Positions 18,039 to 27,104 of a stretch of 64,000 bases of DNA are shown piece after piece. Origin of the DNA: Paeniglutamicibacter cryotolerans (GTDB taxonomy: Bacteria > Actinomycetota > Actinomycetes > Actinomycetales > Micrococcaceae); the NCBI RefSeq assembly GCF_014190875.1, contig NZ_JACHVS010000001.1, positions 744,001 through 808,000 of the forward strand, written 5' to 3'. The notes under the pieces were generated by a model. The model did not search any database. It had not been told where the DNA came from and worked only from the letters and a program-made list of their open reading frames with translations. Every line of letters starts with the position of its first letter. Within the stretch, counting starts at the first letter, position 1. Made by a program: the position numbers and the translations under genes.

Positions 18039-18563
18039 GTGAGTCGATACCCCTGGAGACGTTTGGTGGCTTGTCTTGTTGACTGGCTGCTGGTCCTGGG
18101 ATGGGTGGCTACTACTGCCGCAGTGGGGATTCCCTTGTTTCTCAGCGGCGTGACAAGAGGATTGTCGGTCGTAGCACTGAATCTCGTCGCAACACTTGTG
18201 TTGGTGGCCCCGGTGACCGTTGGCCTGGCTGTGCTCGAATCAGGCGTTCGGGAAGCAACTATTGGCAAGCGCGCTCGTCAGCTGATTGTCGTCAACGTCA
18301 CAACGGGCCAGCGCATATCCATGAAACGCGCACTCCTTCGCAACGCCTTGAAGATAGCCTTGCCATGGACGATTGGCCATGCAGCCGTGTATGGGATCGT
18401 CCGCACGAGCATGACAGGCTCTGTTCCGCCCGCTATCTGGGTTGTGACTGCAATTGCCTACGTTCTACCAATCGCATACGTGGTCTCTCTGTTCATCGGC
18501 TCAGGACGGACACCCTACGATCGAATTTCCGGCACGTCTGTTGTCATCCACACCCCCGTCTAA
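18039..18563 (+). CDS. RDD-family membrane protein
   Basis: A 174-residue membrane protein. It starts MSRYPWRRLVACLVDWLLVLGW, the RDD pattern (Arg near the start, LVD in the first helix), then has three to four hydrophobic helices (about 10-32, 43-66, 106-125, 131-155). A GKR...VVNVTTGQRIS segment in the central loop is typical of RDD proteins. Starts at GTG 18039. RDD proteins are membrane proteins of poorly known function, some implicated in ion transport. Confidence 0.78.
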   Translation: MSRYPWRRLVACLVDWLLVLGWVATTAAVGIPLFLSGVTRGLSVVALNLVATLVLVAPVTVGLAVLESGVREATIGKRARQLIVVNVTTGQRISMKRALLRNALKIALPWTIGHAAVYGIVRTSMTGSVPPAIWVVTAIAYVLPIAYVVSLFIGSGRTPYDRISGTSVVIHTPV

Positions 18564-18774
18564 ATCAGCGACACCGGATCAAGAAGCGCTCTCAATCTCC
18601 TGTTTCCCGCCCGCAGGACGGTCCTCTTACGATGATCGCGCACGACCTGCGATGTCGGGTTCGTCGTACACGAGCGCCTGTCACAGATTGGTCCGGCTGG
18701 CGTTGGGCCGTATGCGGTGGACAGCCATCGGTTCGAACGGCACGATTAAGGGACATCGACGACTGGAGAAGCCC

Positions 18775-19131
18775 ATGCACGTCATCCGCGTGACGATTGA
18801 CCTCACGGTACCCGACATAAAGGAGGCGAGGGCCTTCTACGCGGACTACCTCGGGCTCGACGGGGAGGACTTGGGCCTCGACTGGGTCACCCGCTTTATC
18901 GTGCCCGGCTCCGGGGAGCACATCCAGCTCGTATCCCGAGATGCGACGGCGTCCGAGAATCCACTGCTCACCTTCAAAGTCGATGATGTCGACGACGCCT
19001 ACGCTGAGGCCCGTCGACGCGGCTACGAGGTTGTTCATCCCCTGACCACAGAGCCGTGGGGCATTCGCCGGTTCTTCGTCCGCGCACCCGACGGGACGGT
19101 GCTAAACATCGCCCAGCACCGCGACCACTAA
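18775..19131 (+). CDS. VOC-family (glyoxalase/dioxygenase-like) protein
   Basis: A 118-residue protein with the beta-alpha-beta-beta-beta module of the vicinal-oxygen-chelate fold: IRVTIDLTVPDIKEARAFYADYLGL, then EHIQLVSRD, LTFKVDDVDDAYAEARRRGY and WGIRRFFVRAPDGTVLNIAQH. The terminal PDG...N block is diagnostic of the family. A GGAGA sequence sits 5 bases before the ATG. The substrate is unknown. Confidence 0.85.
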   Translation: MHVIRVTIDLTVPDIKEARAFYADYLGLDGEDLGLDWVTRFIVPGSGEHIQLVSRDATASENPLLTFKVDDVDDAYAEARRRGYEVVHPLTTEPWGIRRFFVRAPDGTVLNIAQHRDH

Positions 19132-19561
19132 GATCGCCCAGCACCGCTGGCGACACCAGCTATCCCGACCACGGCTTAACTGGCGTCTCGGACTCGACGA
19201 CGGGCTCAGCCGACCGCACCCGGACCCGTTGCAGATCCCCCGCAGGGCTCGGCGAACCATCCCGCAGAGGGTTCCCCTCTGGAACTGCCATTGTGCGACT
19301 TTTCGGCCCCAGCGCGCGCATGAGTCCACGGGCCGGTCTCTGACCGGCTTGCGGGGCACTCTGAAATGCCTATCCGGACGGACCCCTTACGGGTGCTTCC
19401 CGGCGGCCTGCTCATCACTATGAAAATCGACCGCCATGGAACCCATTCAACAGTCCGCTGACTCCTTAGCGTGAATTTCCGGGCAATTCTTCCCCAGACC
19501 CCAATACCTCAAATCCATATCGACGCGGGAGCGGGGAATACCCCCGCAGAATCACCGCGCA
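19132..19561. other. Gene-free stretch around repeat copy B
   Basis: No supported gene. It contains repeat copy B (19255-19360); apart from that I see no recognisable element before the deacetylase stop at 19562. Confidence 0.5.
19255..19360 (+). repeat. Dispersed ~105-bp repeat, copy B
   Basis: Second copy of the repeat at 8660-8765, same orientation and about 75-80% identical by eye. It keeps the GTTCC-N5-GGAAC stem but with a different loop (CCTCT instead of TCAAA). It ends in GGTCTCTGACCGGCTTGCGGGG. It lies downstream of the VOC gene, in a 430-bp stretch without a gene. Confidence 0.7.
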
Positions 19562-20344
19562 TCACCCCATCGGCAGGACGCGCACACCCAGCGCGTACTC
19601 GACTCCGGCCTCTCGACCTGTATTTGTCAGCAGACCGGTGAGCAGTTCCCGTGCCGATACATGATCGGGCAAAGCCGAAAGATAGACCTCGTGCGCATTG
19701 AGTGAGGCGATGCCCATTTCCAAGGACTTCTCGCTCACGGGAATGGCGTGGGTGTTTTCCGTCCCGGTGACCAACAGCCATGAAACCGCCCAGGCCCCCG
19801 GATCGCTTTCCGCCTCGTCAGGGCGGAACAGCCACGGATTATCGGCATCTCGGATCGCATCAATCACGCCAAGTCCCGCTGCCCTGTGATCAGCATGGTT
19901 GAGCCCCCACGGCACCTCCAACTCCCACGTCATGGTCAATACGGCATCCGGTTTGAACCTGCGGATCTGGTGGGTTATATGAGCCCTTACTTCAAGGTCT
20001 GCTTCCAACAGGCCATCGGGCAAATCCAAGATGGTGAGATCCGAAACCCCGACGATTTCACAGGCCCGGCGTTGTTCTTCAGCGCGCAGGGGGCCCACCG
20101 TGCGCGGATCCATTCCGCGGATGCCTGCCTCTCCCGACGTCAGGAGAAGGTATCCCACCTCGATCCCGCGTGAGCGCCATTCGGCTACGGCAGCCGACGC
20201 CCCATATTCCATATCGTCAGGATGGGCCACCACGCATAGAACACGTTGAATTTCTGAATCGTTCAGGTACGGAAGCACTGCGGCTCTCTCTCCATCTGAT
20301 GAACTTGCGGAATTGCCATTGATGGGTCGAGTGTAGGGGAACAT
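19562..20344 (-). CDS. PIG-L family deacetylase
   Basis: A 260-residue zinc-dependent N-deacetylase of the PIG-L/MshB/LmbE group. The metal-binding motif AHPDDMEYG is near residues 40-48, the third ligand lies in WGLNHADHRAAG, and LLTSGEAGIRGMD and the RRFKPDAVLTMTWE strand complete the fold. Family members act on GlcNAc-type conjugates, including mycothiol intermediates. ATG 20344 is chosen as the first start giving a compact protein. It lies behind the purine cluster on the same strand but is separated from it by 285 bases. Confidence 0.85.
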   Translation of the reverse strand: MFPYTRPINGNSASSSDGERAAVLPYLNDSEIQRVLCVVAHPDDMEYGASAAVAEWRSRGIEVGYLLLTSGEAGIRGMDPRTVGPLRAEEQRRACEIVGVSDLTILDLPDGLLEADLEVRAHITHQIRRFKPDAVLTMTWELEVPWGLNHADHRAAGLGVIDAIRDADNPWLFRPDEAESDPGAWAVSWLLVTGTENTHAIPVSEKSLEMGIASLNAHEVYLSALPDHVSARELLTGLLTNTGREAGVEYALGVRVLPMG

Positions 20345-20629
20345 GGCCGGAATTTCACCGCTGGTACGGCTCGGCTGAGCGCAAACCCAGACAGGGGACA
20401 TCGGCCCCCGGCACCCAAGCCGTTCCGGATCACCCGGACCGGTTTTGGCATGCTGCCAACCGATGCACCGTTGCAGCGGAGAAGGCACTGTCGGCGACGG
20501 GGCCGTGTCGAGGCACTGCTCCATGGGGAAACTTCCGGAGAGCGCCGTTTCACCGCCCCCGGAACATCGCCCATGCCGCGATACGGCTAGGACGACGTTA
20601 CGGGTCGGGCCGGCCCGTCTCCCGGGCGC

Positions 20630-22030
20630 CTAGGCCTGGCCCCGGCGCAGCAACTGTCCATGCGGGGTCTGGAAATCCACTTCCGCTCCACGCACGAACG
20701 TCCGGCGCACCTTCCCTGCCAGCGCCTTGCCCTGGTAGGGCGAAATCGGGTTGCGGTGGTGTAGCGCATCGACATCGACCACGTAGCTTTCTTCCGGCGC
20801 GAAGACCGAGAAGTCTGCGTCGTAGCCCAGCGCAATGTGCCCCTTGTGGGAGAGCCGCGCCAGTTCGGCCGGCTTGTGCGCCATCCAGGAGAGCACTTGC
20901 TCCAAGGCGATGCCGCGGCGCTTGGCCTCCGTCCAGATCAGCGAGAGGCCCAGCTGAAGCGAGGCTACCCCGCCCCAGGCCACGCCGAAATCGCCGTTTT
21001 CCAGGTCCTTCAGATCCAGTGTGGAGGGCGAATGGTCCGAGACGATGCAGTCGATGACTCCATCGGCGAGACCCTTCCACAGCAGTTCGCGGTTGGAGGC
21101 CTCGCGGATCGGCGGGCAGCATTTGTATGCGGTGGCCCCGTTCGGGATCTCCTCCGCCAGCAGGGTGAGGTAGTGCGGGCAGGTTTCCACGCTCAACTTC
21201 ACCCCGTCTCGCTTGGCACTGGCGATCATCGCCAACGCGTCGGAGGAGGACAGATGCAGGATGTGCGCCCGAGCACCGGTCCAGCGGGCACGTTCGATGA
21301 CCTCGGCAATGGCCACGTTTTCGGCCCCACGGGGACGGGAGGCCAGGAATCTTCCGTACTGGTCGCCCTCCGCGTTCGGTGCCCGGTCGATGGCCCGCGA
21401 ATCCTCGGCATGGACCAGCATCACTGAATCGAATTGGCGTAGTTCGGCCATGTCCGCTTCCATCTCGTCCGGCTCCAGGTAGGGGAATTCATCGACACCC
21501 GAGTGCAACAGGAAGCACTTGAAACCGAACACCCCCTCGTCGTGCAGCTCGCGGAGGTCCTTCTGGTTCCCCGGGATCGCTCCGCCCCAGAAACCGACAT
21601 CGACAAAGGCCTGGGTTTCGGCGGCGGCGCGCTTCAACGCAAGCGCCGCGACGTCGACCGTCGGCGGGATCGAATTCAGCGGCATGTCCACGATGGTGGT
21701 CACCCCTCCAGCGGCGGCGGCCCGGGTCGCCGAGGCGAAACCCTCCCATTCGGTCCGTCCGGGCTCGTTGACGTGTACGTGAGTGTCCACCAGGCCCGGA
21801 ATCATGACCTCATCCGGGGCAAGTTCGACGTATTCGCGTCCCTGCAGTCCGTTTCCTAGGGGTTCGATGGCGATGACCCGGCCATTGCTGATGCCTACCT
21901 CGCGCCCGACGATCCCGGCGCCGGTGAGCACTCGCGCACCGCTGATAACCAGGTCGTAGACGATCCGCGTTTCGGCGTCCTGGCCCTGCGCCGACTGCTG
22001 CCCCGCGCTGGTTTCCGTTGTATTGCTCAT
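20630..22030 (-). CDS. allB: Allantoinase AllB
   Basis: A 466-residue cyclic amidohydrolase that opens the hydantoin ring of (S)-allantoin to give allantoate. The metal site shows PGLVDTHVHVNEPG (HxH), the carboxylated lysine in GVFGFKCFLLHSGVDEFP, ETCPHYLTL and IVSDHSPS (Asp). The HVNEPGRTEWEGF sequence and the CPPIRE segment fit allantoinase better than dihydropyrimidinase. The stop of glycerate kinase overlaps this start (ATGA-type, 4 bases), and GGAGG lies 9 bases before ATG 22030. It is the last gene of the hyi-garR-gcl-glxK-allB operon. Confidence 0.92.
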   Translation of the reverse strand: MSNTTETSAGQQSAQGQDAETRIVYDLVISGARVLTGAGIVGREVGISNGRVIAIEPLGNGLQGREYVELAPDEVMIPGLVDTHVHVNEPGRTEWEGFASATRAAAAGGVTTIVDMPLNSIPPTVDVAALALKRAAAETQAFVDVGFWGGAIPGNQKDLRELHDEGVFGFKCFLLHSGVDEFPYLEPDEMEADMAELRQFDSVMLVHAEDSRAIDRAPNAEGDQYGRFLASRPRGAENVAIAEVIERARWTGARAHILHLSSSDALAMIASAKRDGVKLSVETCPHYLTLLAEEIPNGATAYKCCPPIREASNRELLWKGLADGVIDCIVSDHSPSTLDLKDLENGDFGVAWGGVASLQLGLSLIWTEAKRRGIALEQVLSWMAHKPAELARLSHKGHIALGYDADFSVFAPEESYVVDVDALHHRNPISPYQGKALAGKVRRTFVRGAEVDFQTPHGQLLRRGQA

Positions 22031-23199
22031 GCGCTGATTCCTCCTTGATTCGTTGTGACCATCATCTCTCCTTCCAGCAGCCCGCGGGCAATCACGGCTC
22101 CGGCCTCGGCCACGAGCCGTGCAGCATCCGCCATGCACACCACGGGATCCGGTTCCAGCGAAGTCAGGGATACCACCTGGCCGAAGCCAGCCCCGCGGGT
22201 CTGGTCCTCGTCGAGCAGGCTGCGCCCGCATACCGCATGTGCGGGGATTCCCGCGGCGGTAGCCACGCTGGCGACCCCGACCGGCGCCTTGCCGGCGAGG
22301 CTTTGCAGGTCGAGGCTTCCCTCGCCGGTAATGACGGCGGCGGCCCCGGCCAATGCTGCATGCAGCCCGGTCAACTCAAGGACCACGTCGATGCCGCGGC
22401 GGCGTTCTGCCCCGAGCACAGCCAGCGCGGCGAACCCGGCCCCACCGGCTGCACCGGCACCGGGCAGAACCGCGGCCGCCCGCGCCCGGCCCTCCCCCAA
22501 AGCAACATCCAGGACGGACACCCAATGCTCAAGTCCTGATTCCAGGGTGGTCACTTCGGCGGGCCCGGCACCCTTTTGCGGCCCGAATACCGCAGCTGCC
22601 CCGTTCGTACCCAGCAACGGATTGTCCACGTCGGCGGCCAGCACGAATTCGGTCAGTTCCAGGCGGGGGTCCATCCCGGCGAGATCAACCTCGTGGATCA
22701 GCCCCAACCCGCCGCCGCCCTGGGGTACCGGGTTCCCGGCGAGGTCCAGCAGGCGCGCCCCCAACCCCCGCAGGAGGCCGGCCCCGCCATCGGTGCAGGC
22801 ACTTCCCCCCACGCCGAGCACGATGCGCCGGGCCCCGGTGTCTAGGGCAGCGGCAATCAGCTGCCCGGCGCCCAGGCTGGTGGAGCCCAGCGCATCGAGC
22901 GCGCCACCGGGCAAGAGATCCAGCCCGGAGGCGGCCGCCAGTTCGATGACGGCGCTGGCGCCGTCGATCGCGATCGCCGCTTCAAGGTCACGGCCGGTGG
23001 GCCCTGTCACCGTATGCCTGGATTCCCTGTGGCCGGCCTCGAGCGCCGCCGCCAAGGTGCCTTCGCCGCCATCTGCAACCGGGATGAGCACGGTACGGGC
23101 ATCTGGAAGCACACGCTCGATGCCCTCGCGCAAGGCCCGGGCCACTTCGGCCCCGGTGAGTGAACCCTTGAACTTGTCCGGGGCGATTACGATCAACAT
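22027..23199 (-). CDS. glxK: Glycerate kinase
   Basis: A 390-residue kinase of the GarK/GlxK family that phosphorylates D-glycerate to 2-phosphoglycerate, the last step from tartronate semialdehyde to glycolysis. It begins MLIVIAPDKFKGSLTGAEVA, and VADGGEGTLAAAL, GGSACTDGGAGLLRGLG and the DVDNPLLG region are signature blocks. Eleven bases separate it from gcl, and it overlaps allB by 4 bases, so it is tightly coupled. Cytoplasmic. GarK or GlxK naming cannot be settled by sequence alone. Confidence 0.94.
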   Translation of the reverse strand: MLIVIAPDKFKGSLTGAEVARALREGIERVLPDARTVLIPVADGGEGTLAAALEAGHRESRHTVTGPTGRDLEAAIAIDGASAVIELAAASGLDLLPGGALDALGSTSLGAGQLIAAALDTGARRIVLGVGGSACTDGGAGLLRGLGARLLDLAGNPVPQGGGGLGLIHEVDLAGMDPRLELTEFVLAADVDNPLLGTNGAAAVFGPQKGAGPAEVTTLESGLEHWVSVLDVALGEGRARAAAVLPGAGAAGGAGFAALAVLGAERRRGIDVVLELTGLHAALAGAAAVITGEGSLDLQSLAGKAPVGVASVATAAGIPAHAVCGRSLLDEDQTRGAGFGQVVSLTSLEPDPVVCMADAARLVAEAGAVIARGLLEGEMMVTTNQGGISA

Positions 23200-23209
23200 G
23201 GCCGCAAGC

Positions 23210-25003
23210 CTAGGCGTTCACGGTGGCCACGGTCAGCGGCGTGATGGCGGTCGGGGCGTCCGCGGCCACCAGGGCAAGGTCCTCGAACTCATTGATGTTA
23301 TCCAGCTCGGTGCCCATGGAAATATTGGTCACTCGTTCCAGGATGACCTCGACCACGACCGGCACCTGGTGCTCCGCCGCCAGTGCTCCGGCGCGGGCGA
23401 AGCCGGCGGCCAGATCGGCCGGGTCCTCGACCCGCACGGCCTTGCAGCCCAGGCCCTCGGCGACCTTGACGTGGTCCACTCCGTAGCCGTTGGTTTCCGG
23501 GGAGTTGATGTTTTCGAAGCCGAGCTGGACATGGTAGTCCATCTCGAAGCCGCGCTGGGCCTGGCGAATCAGGCCCAGGTAGGAGTTGTTGACGACGACA
23601 TGGATGTAGGGCAGTTTGAACTGCGCACCAACGGCCAGTTCCTCGAGCATGAACTGGAAATCGTAGTCGCCGGAGAGCGCAACGACTGTTTCCCCGGGCT
23701 TGCCGCGCACCACGCCCAGAGCTGCGGGACCAGTCCAGCCCAGCGGGCCGGCCTGTCCGGCATTGATCCAACGGCGCGGACCGTAGACGTGCAGCATCTG
23801 CGCGCCGGCGATCTGGGACAGCCCAATGGTGGAGACATAGGTGGTATCCGGGCCGAAGGCCGCATTCATTTCCTGGTACACGCGCTGCGGCTTGATCGGA
23901 ATGTTATCGAAGTTGGTCTTGCGGTGGCCCTCCCCCTTGCGGGCGGTGGTGACGTCGGCCCAACCGGAGTAGTCCTTCAGGGAACCGGCCGCCTGGCGTT
24001 CGGCCGCGACCTCGATCAGGATCTCCAGCGCGGCCTTCGCATCGGAGACGACGCCGAAGTGCGGGGAGAAAACCCGACCGATCTGGGTCGGTTCGATGTC
24101 CACGTGCACGAACGTGCGTCCGGCGGTGTAGGTGTCAAGCCCACCGGTGTGGCGGTTTGCCCAGCGGTTGCCCAGGCCCAGGACGAAGTCCGAGTCCAGG
24201 AAGTTCGCGTTGCCGTAGCGGTGGTGGGTCTGCAGCCCGACCATGCCGGCCATCAGCCGGTGGTCGTCCGGGATCGTCCCCCAGCCCATCAGCGTCGGGA
24301 TCACCGGCACGTTGAGCAGTTCGGCCAGCTCGACCAGCTGTGCGGAGGCATCGGCATTGATGATGCCACCACCGGCGACAATGACCGGGTGTTCGCTGGC
24401 GCTCAGCAGGTCCAGGATCTTCTCGGCCTGGCGGCGGGTGGCCCTCGGCTTCTCGACGGCCAGCGGCTCGTAGGCTTCGATGTCGAACTCGATGACTGCC
24501 TGTTGCACGTCGATGGGCAGGTCGATCAGCACGGGGCCCGGGCGGCCCGAGCGCATGAGCTGGAACGCCTTCTGGAAGGTGCCCGGAACCTGACCCGGTT
24601 CCATGACAGTCACGGCCATCTTGGTCAGCGGTTTGGCAATCGATTCGATGTCCACGGCCTGGAAATCTTCCTTGTGCAGCTTCGCCACCGGGGCCTGACC
24701 GGTGATGCACAGGATCGGGATGGAGTCGGCGAACGCCGCGTAGAGCCCGGTGATCATGTCGGTGCCGGCCGGACCCGAGGTGCCCAGGCAGAGCCCGATG
24801 TTCCCGGCAGCGGAACGCGAGTAGCCGTCGGCCATATGCGAGGCGCCCTCGACGTGTCGGGCCAGGGTGTGGCGGATCCCGCCGTGGGCCCGCATGGCCG
24901 AGTAGAACGGGTTGATGGCGGCTCCGGGCAGCCCGAAGGCCTCGGTGGCCCCCTCCTTTTCGAGGATCAGCACGGCTGCATCAACGGTACGCATCTGGGT
25001 CAT
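23210..25003 (-). CDS. gcl: Glyoxylate carboligase
   Basis: A 597-residue ThDP-dependent enzyme joining two glyoxylates into tartronate semialdehyde plus CO2. It opens with [19 protein letters not shown] and [16 protein letters not shown], where most ThDP enzymes have a Glu but Gcl carries Val; here GLPGAAIN matches Gcl. The ThDP motif GDYDFQFM...[14 protein letters not shown] is in the C-terminal domain and FAD-site segments are in the middle. Full length. It is flanked by hyi and garR upstream and glxK downstream. A strong hairpin lies between garR and gcl. Confidence 0.96.
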   Translation of the reverse strand: MTQMRTVDAAVLILEKEGATEAFGLPGAAINPFYSAMRAHGGIRHTLARHVEGASHMADGYSRSAAGNIGLCLGTSGPAGTDMITGLYAAFADSIPILCITGQAPVAKLHKEDFQAVDIESIAKPLTKMAVTVMEPGQVPGTFQKAFQLMRSGRPGPVLIDLPIDVQQAVIEFDIEAYEPLAVEKPRATRRQAEKILDLLSASEHPVIVAGGGIINADASAQLVELAELLNVPVIPTLMGWGTIPDDHRLMAGMVGLQTHHRYGNANFLDSDFVLGLGNRWANRHTGGLDTYTAGRTFVHVDIEPTQIGRVFSPHFGVVSDAKAALEILIEVAAERQAAGSLKDYSGWADVTTARKGEGHRKTNFDNIPIKPQRVYQEMNAAFGPDTTYVSTIGLSQIAGAQMLHVYGPRRWINAGQAGPLGWTGPAALGVVRGKPGETVVALSGDYDFQFMLEELAVGAQFKLPYIHVVVNNSYLGLIRQAQRGFEMDYHVQLGFENINSPETNGYGVDHVKVAEGLGCKAVRVEDPADLAAGFARAGALAAEHQVPVVVEVILERVTNISMGTELDNINEFEDLALVAADAPTAITPLTVATVNA

Positions 25004-25057
25004 GAGGTTCTCCTAATACGGGTGCACCGGCACTGCCGGGCGGGGGGGGGTATGTGG

Positions 25058-25096
25058 CGGCCGCCGGTGCGCGTCTAGCACAGGCACCGGCGGCCG
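25058..25096 (-). terminator. Hairpin between garR and gcl
   Basis: A 13-bp perfect stem (25058-25070 with 25084-25096) with a 13-base loop sits in the 131-bp gap between two genes of the same operon, right after a run of nine G. It may be a partial terminator or processing site that sets different levels for hyi-garR and gcl-glxK-allB. Confidence 0.55.
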
Positions 25097-25134
25097 GGAT
25101 GAGGGGGTCGCAGAGCCTAGGCTCCGGTCGGGGA

Positions 25135-26031
25135 TCAGGCCGCTTCGGTAGTTCCGGAAAGTCGCTGGACACCGCGGAAGAGGCCCGAGTGGTCTAGCCC
25201 ACCGTCGCCGTTGGCGACGGTGGATGCCACCAGCTGGGCCACGACGGCACCCAGCGGCAATACGATGCCGGCCTCGCGGGCAGCCGAGGTGACGATACCC
25301 ATGTCCTTGTTGTGCAGGGCCAGGCGGAAGCCCGGGCCGAAGGAACGGTCCAGGATCTTCTGGCCTTTCTGTTCCAGTACCTTGGAACCGGCCAGCCCGC
25401 CACCGAGCACCCGCAAGGCCGCGGTGGTGTCCACGCCGTAGGCCTCAAGGAAGACGACGGCCTCGGAGAGCGCCTGGATATTGGCAGCAACGATCAGCTG
25501 GTTGGCTGCCTTCACCGTCTGTCCAGAGCCAACCGGGCCCACGTGCACGATGGTCTTGCCAATGGATTCAAGGACCGGTAGAGCGGTTTCGAAGTCCTCC
25601 TTCTCCCCGCCGACCATGATCGAGAGCACGGCATCGATGGCGCCCTGTTCTCCACCGGATACCGGCCCGTCCAGCGGGCGCAGTCCCGCCGCACGGGCTT
25701 CGGCGGCCAGTTCCACTGCCACATCGGGGCGGATCGAGGAGTTGTCGATCCACAGTGCCCCGGCCTTGGCGTGGGCGAAGACGCCCTGCTCGCCGCGTAC
25801 GACGGCAGCTACGTCCGGGGAGTCCGGAACCATGGTGATGATGACGTCGGCCCCGGCCACCGCTTCGGGGATGCCCGCGGCGGAGGTCCCCCCGGCCGCG
25901 GCCAGGTCAGCGGCACCTTGTGGGCTACGGTTATAGCCGCTGACCGTGTATCCGGCCTTGACCAGGTTGATGGCCATGGGCAGGCCCATGATGCCCAGTC
26001 CAATGAATGCGACGTGTTCCTTGTTCGACAC
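25135..26031 (-). CDS. garR: 2-hydroxy-3-oxopropionate (tartronate semialdehyde) reductase
   Basis: A 298-residue beta-hydroxyacid dehydrogenase. The NAD(P) site is FIGLGIMGLPMAINLVKAGY (from residue 10). The substrate-binding DGPVSGGEQGA and the catalytic lysine in GSGQTVKAANQLIVAANIQA are as in GarR/GlxR. It reduces tartronate semialdehyde made by Gcl to D-glycerate. It follows hyi by 42 bases. GarR, not 3-hydroxyisobutyrate dehydrogenase, is favoured by context. Confidence 0.93.
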   Translation of the reverse strand: MSNKEHVAFIGLGIMGLPMAINLVKAGYTVSGYNRSPQGAADLAAAGGTSAAGIPEAVAGADVIITMVPDSPDVAAVVRGEQGVFAHAKAGALWIDNSSIRPDVAVELAAEARAAGLRPLDGPVSGGEQGAIDAVLSIMVGGEKEDFETALPVLESIGKTIVHVGPVGSGQTVKAANQLIVAANIQALSEAVVFLEAYGVDTTAALRVLGGGLAGSKVLEQKGQKILDRSFGPGFRLALHNKDMGIVTSAAREAGIVLPLGAVVAQLVASTVANGDGGLDHSGLFRGVQRLSGTTEAA

Positions 26032-26073
26032 GGTATGTCTCCTTCTGAAATCTGGTGGATGGGGCGGTTCGGA

Positions 26074-26874
26074 TCAGGCGTTCTGGCGGATCAGCCAACC
26101 GAAGGCGTCCTCGACGGCGGCCTTGTACTCCAGGCCGATGTGCCCGGCATAGCCCAGTTCACGGCTGCGGGTGATCCAGTCGCCCAGCGGGAGGGTTCCG
26201 CTGCCCGGTGCCCCGCGTCCCGGATCGTCGGCTATCTGGATGTGCCCGAATTCGTGGGCGTGGGCGTTGATAACGGCCTCGACATCGTCACCGTTGACTG
26301 CCAGATGATAGAAGTCGGCGAGCAGCTTCACGTTCTGGACACCGGCTGCACGGGTCTTGGCGATCACCGACAGCGCGTCGTCGGCGAACTTTAACGGATA
26401 GCGGGCCGCGCCCGAGACCGGTTCGAGCAATACCGTACCGCCGATGGCCGCCACGCCGATGGCGGCCGCAACCAGGTTCTCAACTGCCAGCTCGTCCTGG
26501 GCCTCGGGAGTGTGCTCCTCCTGGCGGTTTCCGTAGAGCGCGTTGAAGGCGGTGCATCCGGTGGCGGAGCCGATAGCCACAACGATTTCGATGTTTTCCT
26601 TGAACTCGGAGCAGCGGCCCTTCCAAGAGACCAGTCCGCGGTCTCCCGCTGGCATGTCTCCGGCATTGAAGTTCAGGCCAGTGAGCTGAACGCCGGCGTC
26701 CTTCAATGCGGCGATGAACTGGTCAACCTCGGCGTCCTTCGGAACGGATGCGGCGAAGGGCCACCAGAATTCCACGTTTTCGAAACCGGCGGCCTTGGCG
26801 GCCGCGGGTCGCTGGAGCAGCGGCAGCTCGGTCAGCAGGATGGAGCAGTTGACGGTGTAGGACACGATCGTCAC
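26074..26874 (-). CDS. hyi: Hydroxypyruvate isomerase
   Basis: A 266-residue TIM-barrel isomerase (xylose-isomerase-like) that interconverts hydroxypyruvate and tartronate semialdehyde. Typical blocks are YTVNCSILLTELPLLQRPAAAKAAGFENVEFWWPF, GLNFNAGDMPAGDRG, LLEPVS and LLADFYHL, with metal-binding Glu/Asp/His residues. It is the first gene of the five-gene operon. The start is GTG 26874, and a candidate IclR operator lies only 8 bases upstream, over the leader/RBS region. Confidence 0.93.
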   Translation of the reverse strand: MTIVSYTVNCSILLTELPLLQRPAAAKAAGFENVEFWWPFAASVPKDAEVDQFIAALKDAGVQLTGLNFNAGDMPAGDRGLVSWKGRCSEFKENIEIVVAIGSATGCTAFNALYGNRQEEHTPEAQDELAVENLVAAAIGVAAIGGTVLLEPVSGAARYPLKFADDALSVIAKTRAAGVQNVKLLADFYHLAVNGDDVEAVINAHAHEFGHIQIADDPGRGAPGSGTLPLGDWITRSRELGYAGHIGLEYKAAVEDAFGWLIRQNA

Positions 26875-26881
26875 CCTTCTA

Positions 26882-26898
26882 TTTCATATCGTGGAAAT
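26882..26898. promoter_or_regulatory. Candidate IclR/AllR operator upstream of hyi
   Basis: TTTCATATCGTGGAAAT on the + strand matches two other cluster sites at 10 or more fixed positions (T-T-N4-A-T-N-GTGGA-N2-T). It lies directly before the hyi start, within an AT-rich promoter. A related half-site (TTACATGAAA, 26907-26916) lies 8 bases further out. No other copy is seen inside the coding regions I read. Confidence 0.6.
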
Positions 26899-27030
26899 AA
26901 GTTCTTGTTACATGAAACCCTAGAAGTGGCCAGGGTCACTGTCAAGAGATTTATCGCTAAATGGACACATGATTTCGCCATGCGATATTTAATGCCCGAT
27001 GAGGCGCTTCGAGTCCGTCCGCAACGACCA

Positions 27031-27076
27031 TGGGCCTCGTTAGGCTGGCAGCCAGCTGCCGGCCTAACGAGGCCCA
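27031..27076 (-). terminator. Long hairpin ending the allE operon
   Basis: Outer arms of 15 perfectly complementary bases (27031-27045, 27062-27076) enclose a second perfect 6-bp stem, GGCAGC-CA-GCTGCC. The whole stem is about 22 bp with one G-T pair. It begins 29 bases after the allE stop and separates that operon from the hyi promoter. Confidence 0.85.
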
Positions 27077-27104
27077 TTCGGGTGTCCCGCGGAACAACCT
27101 GCCC

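Noticed and set aside
22055..25078. A long (over 1000-codon) open frame on the + strand
   Set aside because: It runs antisense through glxK and gcl, which are certain genes. It has a Pro/Arg/Ala-rich composition typical of antisense frames in high-GC DNA.
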